Shown here one piece after another: positions 57,473 to 64,000 of a DNA stretch of 64,000 nt (positions within the stretch are counted from its first letter, which is position 1; the number at the start of each line of letters is the position of its first letter). The notes under the pieces are model-generated. The model saw only the letters and a program-made list of their open reading frames with translations. It did no database searches and was not told the origin of the DNA. Source of the stretch: Blepharisma stoltei (taxonomy: Eukaryota; Ciliophora; Heterotrichea; Heterotrichida; Blepharismidae); NCBI GenBank assembly GCA_914767885.1, contig CAJZBQ010000016.1:558001-622000 (forward strand), read 5' to 3'. Made by a program: the position numbers and the translations under genes.

Positions 57473-58138
57473 ATGGGCGATTGCAGCAGCAGACCTACTA
57501 AAGCCGATATGGAGCAGCATATCCACGACTATAATGCAAAAAACGACCTATTTTTCCAAGCAGTCCCATTTGATAGAAAAATCGAAGAAATGATTTTGGA
57601 AGAAAATTCAAAAAAAGGTCTTCAAGAAAAGCTTCAACTTTATCAAAGGAAAAAAGTTGAATACCTAACTACTTATAGTACAATAACTGCTGGGGAACCT
57701 CATATCCCTGAATTATCAATAGAAATTCAAAAAGGGCTCGATCTTCATACAAACAACTTATGCTTTACTCAAGGAAAACCTTATGTTACTGTCACATTAG
57801 AGCCGAAGGGACCAATTTATGAAACTTTTGAATCTGACAAGTTTATTCCTTATTGATTTCAGTTATTTCAAATAAAGCAAAACATGAACAGTTTTAGTCA
57901 TTTATTAATACAAGTATGACATAGGAGAAATGTAGCAGACGATTTACTGATTGGAGATATGGCAATCAAAATAAGCGATTTGGAAGACCAGCATGTTAAA
58001 GAAGAGTGAGTTGAACTGACAAGTCTGTATAGTAATGATCTGCTTCGACCATCTTTGAGAGTTAGGATTCAGCTGATGCATGATAAAAAAGCACTTTTGC
58101 ACAGATTGTCAAAAAGATGCCAATATATTATATACTAG
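57473..58138 (+). CDS. C2-domain protein
   Basis: ATG at 57473, TAG at 58136-58138, 221 residues with three TGA Trp codons. N-terminal MGDCSSRP suggests myristoylation plus palmitoylation. A C2-like core follows: NLCFTQGKPYVTVTLEPKGP, FIPYWFQLFQ, DDLLIGDMAIKISDLED and WVELTSL. This suggests a peripheral membrane protein. The start is placed at MGDCSS; the upstream hydrophobic frame is less likely. Confidence 0.75.
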
Positions 58139-58468
58139 GCTGGCAATATTTCTGCCAATATGGTAAGCTTAGCTGAAAATTAAACTTGCTTTCAAATATA
58201 TCATAAATAACTAAATTTTATGCAAACAAAATTGCTATGAAAGAATAGATTTGATAAGAGCAGAACTAACACATAGAGAAAAACCTAATGGCACAAAGCA
58301 TTAATAAACTGAAATGAATATAATCATAAAAAAATAATTTATTATGCTAAAGTACTTAAAATTGATTTTCAAAACATATTATAGCTTGTGAAAAATTAAA
58401 ATTGAGAGCTATTGAAGTCTCATTTTTAAAATAATTTTTCAATCTTTGCATAAGCGTAATTCTGAAAA
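58139..58468. other. Intergenic, no gene seen
   Basis: AT-rich spacer between the C2-domain gene and the mini-protein candidate. Confidence 0.5.
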
Positions 58469-58702
58469 ATGGGTGATTATAAATATAGCATGGGTATTTG
58501 TTTTTCACAAAGGAAACAAATCATGCAGTCATGAAGCAGCGGTAGGCTAGAAAACATTGCTTATATGAGACAAAAGGTAGCTGAAACAAGGATACTTAAT
58601 GCCCCAATTCTTAACTTGCGCAATAGTTCATTATATTCAAGAAGGAAAGCTGAATTAAATCAAATGTGCGATAATTCACAAGACTTAACACAAAGTACAT
58701 AA
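58469..58702 (+). CDS. Candidate mini-protein with acylation motif
   Basis: Frame of 77 residues with one TGA (Trp), stop at 58700-58702. An internal ATG at 58490 would give an N-terminus MGICFSQRKQ, a good N-myristoylation (Gly2) and palmitoylation (Cys4) site; I think that start is more likely. The rest is basic and polar (SGRLENIAYMRQKV). Composition is less AT-rich than the flanks. No family recognised. An inverted repeat (AATAACCTCTTC / GAAGGGGTTATT) lies just downstream. Confidence 0.5.
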
Positions 58703-59124
58703 AGCACAGTGAATAACCTCTTCGATTCTTCATTATACAAAATTTTTGTGTTGCTGAAGGGGTTATTTATATTTATATTAAATAATTTATTTTTTATTTT
58801 GGTTAATCGTTCTTCAAGTAGCTCTATAATAAGAAAGTCCCTGTAGACGTTATAATAATTTGAATTTTTTTAATTTAATTTTTCTAAAAATCTTGTTATC
58901 TGATTTTTTAGCTAATAAAGCAGTTTGTGCTCATATCTTGGTATCTATAGAACCTTGACTCCATTTATTAAATTTTTCATATCATAATAACAATTAATTT
59001 CTTCACCAGAAGTGCTTATAAAGTATTATAGTTGTAAAAAATAGATACAATCTTAGGAATCAAATTATACAACACTAATAAGCTTCAAATTAGTATCAGC
59101 ATTTTAGCCTGATATAAACGTAAA
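58703..59124. other. Intergenic, no gene seen
   Basis: Apart from the hairpin at about 58712-58770, only AT-rich sequence. Confidence 0.45.
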
Positions 59125-60513
59125 ATGATGGATAAATTAAAAGAGTGGAAAGGAGTCATTGCTCTTGTCGGCTGTTTTGTCACTAACATGGTAAACCCTA
59201 TTAAGATTTCTGGTACAGTTAATACCTGGGGAGCAGTCAGCATTTATTTTACTTCATACTTTCATTCAAAAGACAGCTCAGTGACGTCATCTTCTATGTA
59301 TCTCTGTTTTATGATCTCATATTTGTTAGGAACTCCTTTTTTCAGTAAGAAATATTAAGTGCTTGCCAGCTATTTAAGCAACAAAATTGGCTGCAAAATC
59401 ACCGTGTTTTTAGGGTCCTGGGCTTCAGGGCTTTTTATGTTAGCTAGCTCGTTTACCACAAACCACTATTTATTCTGCGTTCTTTATGGAATATATGGAG
59501 CAGGTGTTACTGGAATTATCAATATTCCAATAATTTGGGCATGCTGGGGATTTTACCCACAACGTATAGGGATGATTACAAGCCTAGGACTTGCTGGGTA
59601 TAGCTTAGGGCCAATGGTATTTGGCTTTCTATGGACGATGATGATAAACCCTCATAATGATTCTCCACACAAAAGCCATGACGGAAACGCCGATTCTGGG
59701 CTTTTTGGCCATGAAGTTTATGATAAGGTCCCAGCCTCTATTAGATGGGCAGCTTTAATTTATGTTGTAATAGCAACCTTGGGCACTTCTATTATTTGGA
59801 ACAAAGGACTTACAAACGGCAGAAAAGGGGTAGGAAAAAGCTTAAAATTAAAAGATGTAATAAAACAGAAGAACTTTTGGCTTCTGTTGGGCTGGGTTTT
59901 ATTTTTATTTTGTCCTTATGCTTTTACTTTTACGAACTATAAGGTTGCCGCGATATCAAAAATAAAGAACGATCACTTTTTCGCCTTTTTGGGGTCTGCT
60001 GGATTTTTATCAGCTTGTCTTGCAAGACTAGGATGTGGGTTTTTAGTAGACAAATATGGATGGAAAAGACTAGCTATGATTTCTGCTTCAGTCCAAACAA
60101 TTATTAATGCAACAATTTACTATTCAATGGAAATTGAAGAATTATATGCAATACTAGTCATAATTGAGTTTATGTGTGGAAGCAACGCATATCTATTATT
60201 AGTCATGGCGTGCAAAGAGATATACCCAAAAGACTCTTGGATCGTCTCATTTCCAGGATCAGGAATCACCTTGGCTGTCTTTTTATTATACTTGATGCAG
60301 CTATTTATTTCTCCTGTATTTTTTACATAGACAATCGGCTATGAGTTCACATTTGACATCCTTGCAGGTATGGCGTTTTTAAGTTTGATATTAATCTACT
60401 ACACACAAAATCCATCTGCTAATGCCCAAGCAGATATATCTTTATTAAGTGTAGAACCTTCTTTAAGTGAAGCAAAAACCGAAAATTCATTATTACCTAA
60501 AACTTTAAGTTAA
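59125..60513 (+). CDS. Major facilitator superfamily transporter (OFA/monocarboxylate-like)
   Basis: ATG at 59125, TAA at 60511-60513. Two 15-nt introns (59345-59359 and 60316-60330) remove an in-frame TAA and TAG, giving 452 residues. Twelve membrane helices are plausible. Helix 1 is GVIALVGCFVTNMVNPIK, the helix 2-3 loop is LSNKIGCK, and the helix 8-9 loop LVDKYGWKR is the MFS signature. The oxalate/formate antiporter-like opening SGTVNTWGAVSIYF is present. The substrate is likely an organic anion. There is an acidic cytosolic C-tail. Confidence 0.9.
59345..59359 (+). other. 15-nt intron
   Basis: GTAAGAAATATTAAG. Joins TPFF to MLASYLSNK. Confidence 0.9.
60316..60330 (+). other. 15-nt intron
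   Basis: GTATTTTTTACATAG. Joins FISP to TIGYEF. Confidence 0.9.
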
Positions 60514-60548
60514 AGTGTTTAAAAATGTATTTTTATTAAAAAAATGCA

Positions 60549-62964
60549 CTACATTATTTGGCACTTTCCGGTGCACCCCTGGCGCTTTTCTTCAGTTTCC
60601 ATTATCAGCTCTCTGTTCATGTTTACTCTTTGCTCTATTGATTTCAGCAATTCTTTCAATTGATCATTTTCTTGGCCTTTATTGTGTAACGCAAGCTCGC
60701 TTTCTGTCAGCCTAATCTGCATAAGCTGAATATAGAACTTTCTCTTCAATAGCGCGAAAAGACGTGCATCTTAGTTTGACTAAAAGGTCTTTGGACCATG
60801 AAAATTAGCTTTTCCTTCTCCATAAGAGAGGCAAATAGTAAAAGTGAAAAGTTCTGCCCGATCCAGTCTAGAGAACTTGAAGGAATTTTTTTGGTCTGAA
60901 TTATGAATACCTGAGCTATTGTGGAATTTTGATTCTTGTAAAATTTTTTAATTTCAATGTATTTTGGTTCGTCAAATAGTTTTTTGACGAGTCAATTCTG
61001 GTTAGTACTTGAAATAAATAATAAAAAATTGCCATTATTTTTTAATTTTCTGATGTAAAGGATGATCAGAAAATTTACAAAATCAAGATGGCGGCTTAAA
61101 TGAACAAAAATGTTCAAAAATAAATTTGTGCTCGAGTCCAGAAAGCGGAAAATAGAGATGTCAACTAGCTTATTTTAAATCTCAAATATCAAGTTCACAA
61201 TAAAACCGCAAGTGGTGACTTAAGAGTTTTTAATTTTTTTATATAGCGCACAAAATCAAGATGGCGGCTTTAAACGAACAAAAAATTTTAAACAATGAAT
61301 TTGTGCTCGAGTCCAAAAAGCGGAAAATAAAGGTACCAAATAGCTTATTTTAAATCTCAAATGCCAAGTTTGGAATGAAACCGCAAGTGGCGACTTAAGA
61401 GTTTTAAATTTTTTTTTATATAGCGTGCAAATCAAGATGGCACTTAAACGAAACAAAAAAATGTTCAAAATGAATTTGTGCTCGAGTCCAAAAAGCGGAA
61501 AATAAAGATACCAAATAGCTTATTTTAGTTTTTCAAATATCAAGTTTTGAATGAAACCGCAAGTGGTGACTTAAGAGTTTTAATTTTTTACATAGCGTAC
61601 AAAATCAAGATGGCGGCTTAAACTAGCAAAAAATGTTCAAAAATGAATTTGTGCTCGAGTCCAGAAAGCGGAAAATAAAGGCACCAAATAGCTTATTTTA
61701 AATCTCAAATATCATACTTTCAATGAAAACGCAAATGGTGACTTAAGAATTTTAATTTTTTTATATAGCGTGCAAATCAAGATGGCACTTAAACGAACAA
61801 AAAATGTTCAAAAATGAATTTGGGTTCAAATTCAGAAAGAGAAAACAATGGCATCAAATAGCGAAATTTAAATAAAAAAATTAATTTTGAGAAATATAAA
61901 AGTTATTTATTAGAATTCTTATTATTTTATTAGCAAATATCTGGGCGTCTTATAGCTAGAAAATATATGCTTGCTTTCACTAATCTTTAATCTCGTTTTT
62001 TTGATCCTGTGCCATTTATTAAAATTTCTGATCATCTTTAACATCAGAAAATTAAAAAATTATGGCAATTAATTATTTTTTTCATTTCACGTGCCTGCCA
62101 GAATTAACTCGTCAAAACCATTTGACGAACCAAAATACATTAAAATTAAAAAATTTTGTAGGAAATCAAAATCTCACAATAACTCAGGTATTCTTAATTT
62201 AGGACAAAATAATCCCTTCCAGTTCTCGAAACTGGATCGGACAGAAATCTTCATTTTCATTATTTCCCCCTCTCTTATGGAGAAGGAATAGCAGATTTTC
62301 ATTGTCCAAAGACCTTTTAGTTAAACCAGGATGCACGTCTTTTCGCGCTATTGAAGAGAAAGTTCTATATATCTTTTTGCAGACTTTTTATTTGTTCATG
62401 AATAAAAGACTCTGGAGAATAATTGCACGCAAATGAGCTTTTAAAGTGCTTATCAGCAGAAGCAGGGGAGCTGGATCTTCCTCCATCAGATTGGCATGAA
62501 ATGACGCTTTCTTTCATTCTTTTTGTAACTGTTGAAAATTCTTGAAGAGCTCTATGGCTGCTGTCCATATAGAGATTTGCTTCTTTTCTTAATTCTTGGA
62601 GGCTATGTTTGATTCTTTGATTAAGCTCTTCTGTTTGGTTTTTTAGCACACTTTTTTCAGATTCTTTGTTATGATGGATATGGCTGCTTGAGAAACTCAC
62701 TGAGATTTCACTATCACTATCTGATATTTGAATCGGTGACTGGTTTTTTGAATCTTCTTTAAGCTCTTTTGCTATTTTTGCTAGCTCACTACGCTCAGAA
62801 AGAGTAGTCGCGTTTGATGAAGGGGGTAGAGCTCCTTGGTTTGAGCTTGCTCTGAGGTCTGGGAAGGAGTTATCAGAGTTGCTTGATATTGAAAGAATTG
62901 TGTTTGAGGACTTTTCACGTTTCCGATTGAGTTTTCTATGCTTAGTTCGATATGATTCTTCCAT
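60549..62964 (-). CDS. Coiled-coil protein split by a 1.6 kb IES
   Basis: ATG at 62964, TAG at 60549. Removing 60733-62371 leaves 777 nt, 258 residues. The N-terminal half is Ser/Asn-rich and basic (RKLNRKREKSSN). The C-terminal half is coiled coil, and the join reads EQIKSLQKDI-QLMQIRLTES, keeping the heptads. No family recognised. Confidence 0.78.
60733..62371. mobile_element. Large IES (1639 bp): ~345 bp terminal inverted repeats around a tandem array
   Basis: TA at 60731-60732 and 62370-62371. Ends are TATAGAACTTTCTCTTCAAT and its inverse. Inverted arms run about 60731-61078 and 62020-62371, with moderate divergence. Between them are about 4.5 tandem units. No transposase frame is visible. 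Confidence 0.93.
61077..61860. repeat. Tandem array, ~172-176 bp unit, about 4.5 copies
   Basis: Unit starts are marked by AAATCAAGATGGC at about 61081, 61254, 61430, 61603 and 61775. Each has GTGCTCGAGTCCA, AAGCGGAAAATA and ACCGCAAGTGG. Alternate units share variants (AAGATGGCGGCTTAAA versus AAGATGGCACTTAAA), hinting at a two-unit higher order. Confidence 0.92.
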
Positions 62965-63211
62965 GCTGAAGTTGTTAAATTTATATTTTTTTTGATTTTG
63001 TAAATAAAATGAGTTACTTTAAGGAATTTCTTTTAATTCCCATAATTGTTAACCAATAAAGGTCTAAAATGAAATCATATCAAAAAATGTGCTAAACTAA
63101 TTTATAGTTAACCCAAGAAATTCGGTATCTAAAAATGCAAAATTAGCTTAATAATTTATTGTTTTAATTTTATAAGTTTTAATTTTCCTTCAAAGATTTA
63201 AAAGTAGCAAA

Positions 63212-64000
63212 ATGGAAGTCCTAGATGATATCATTGAATTTCTCAGAGAAAACCACCTAGACGGAGTCGTCAAAAGTATCAACCAAGAGCTCACAAACCC
63301 AAAAAAGCCAGTTTCCTCTGATCAGCTGATCGTGAAAGCTATCGAAGAAACCGCAAAGGCTCCGATGAACTCCACTGATCAAAACACCCTTCACAAGTTC
63401 CTGAAAAAGCTTTCAAAGAAGCCAGTGGTTTCACAGATTCCAAGCGGTCTCTCGGACCTCAAAGCTTTTAAAAAATTTTTAAATCCTCAGCCTCTTCCAG
63501 CTCCAAAATCGCCTGCGAGAGAATCTAAAGTTGAAGAGCTGCCTCATTTTGGAGGGAAAATTGAAGCCAACCCTATACCTGCCAACGATCCACTTCCAAC
63601 TAATATGAATTTAGATGAAGACGAGCTTTTTTCAGCATCCCAGATTGAACCAAAGCAAGAGCCAAGTTCCATAATGCAGCATTCAAATAGATCATTTGGA
63701 GCTTTAAGCTTAGAAGAAGAAGAAATCATTGACGAATATGAAGACGATGATGACCCTGGGTTTATCCTCTATGAATCTAAAACAGACGACATCAATGTTT
63801 TCAGTTCAGAAATTGCTGCAAAGCATGGCTTTCCAGAAAAAGCAATTGCAAAATCAAAAGCGCCAGACAAAGACAAGCTGCTGCTTAGAGAAGATTCTAT
63901 CCTCAGCGAGTCCGAAAAGAAAGGCCAAAGTAGTTTATTTCCATCAAATATAAAATTCCCTGATTCTAATGATAAATACTACCCTGTGGAGTTTGAAAGT
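63212..64000 (+). CDS. LisH-like protein, N-terminal part (runs off the window)
   Basis: ATG at 63212; the frame is open to the end of the window (263 codons). The start resembles a LisH dimerisation motif (MEVLDDIIEFLRENHLDGVV). A Pro/Lys-rich linker follows (NPQPLPAPKSPARESK), then a very acidic stretch (SLEEEEIIDEYEDDDDPGF). The last residues YYPVEFES resemble the segment before the kinase domain in some DYRK-type kinases, but the domain itself is not in the window, so this is only a suggestion. Confidence 0.7.
   Translation, partial: MEVLDDIIEFLRENHLDGVVKSINQELTNPKKPVSSDQLIVKAIEETAKAPMNSTDQNTLHKFLKKLSKKPVVSQIPSGLSDLKAFKKFLNPQPLPAPKSPARESKVEELPHFGGKIEANPIPANDPLPTNMNLDEDELFSASQIEPKQEPSSIMQHSNRSFGALSLEEEEIIDEYEDDDDPGFILYESKTDDINVFSSEIAAKHGFPEKAIAKSKAPDKDKLLLREDSILSESEKKGQSSLFPSNIKFPDSNDKYYPVEFES

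Noticed and set aside
61077-61860. CRISPR-like array
   Set aside because: Units are ~174 bp, contiguous and without short unique spacers, inside a eukaryotic inverted-repeat element; a satellite-like tandem array.

Overview
This window is ciliate DNA and most likely germline (micronuclear) sequence from a heterotrich close to Blepharisma. Three signs support this. (1) UGA is read as Trp while UAA and UAG stop: conserved proteins run straight through in-frame TGA codons, for example the OSBP domain, two ion channels, a kelch protein and HAP2. (2) Spliceosomal introns are 15-16 nt GT..AG introns; seven restore frame or remove a stop. (3) Genes are repeatedly broken by TA-bounded AT-rich segments, and cutting these out restores an open frame whose total length divides by three. 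I call these internal eliminated sequences (IESs). I worked out boundaries by hand from reading frame plus a flanking TA, so they are inferences, but about 25 of them agree with protein-family expectations.

Layout. 1-6 kb: the end of an OSBP-related protein and a WD40-TRP-like channel (minus strand). 6-11 kb: a beta-propeller protein and a TPR-RCC1-filamin protein, separated by MITE insertions. 11-16.7 kb: V-ATPase subunit H, two coiled-coil proteins, a small membrane protein and Kae1/OSGEP. 16.7-24.3 kb: a sorting nexin split by a 1.1 kb IES, a C2H2 protein, the gamete fusogen HAP2/GCS1 and a secreted Cys-rich protein; the last two are each hit by a retroposon. 25-31 kb: mitochondrial bL33, Rab6, a long coiled-coil protein, a six-kelch protein and an SCP2 protein. 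31.6-41.6 kb: a small unknown, ubiquilin, an IQ protein, a small unknown, a second large channel, tRNA-Leu(AAG) and SF-assemblin. 42-50.9 kb: S1/P1 nuclease, a doublecortin/EF-hand protein, a 725-residue coiled-coil protein and a CCCH zinc-finger protein. 51-64 kb: a PAP2/sphingomyelin-synthase-like protein, an unknown protein, RagA/B GTPase, a C2 protein, a candidate myristoylated mini-protein, an MFS transporter, a coiled-coil protein and the start of a LisH protein.

The genes are ordinary somatic housekeeping, trafficking and cytoskeletal genes, very tightly packed (gaps as short as 17 bp). The unusual part is the overlay of mobile DNA. It comprises one abundant ~385 bp MITE with poly-G/C ends and an asymmetric terminal hairpin, in all stages of decay; a second family with the same layout but a different arm sequence; GC-rich retroposons with 8-18 bp target duplications and short-repeat tails; two palindromic elements, one built as a hairpin of hairpins; and large inverted-repeat IESs, one of them carrying a ~174 bp tandem array. 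The MITE resembles what has been described for Blepharisma germline MITEs related to Pogo, but I could not run that comparison.
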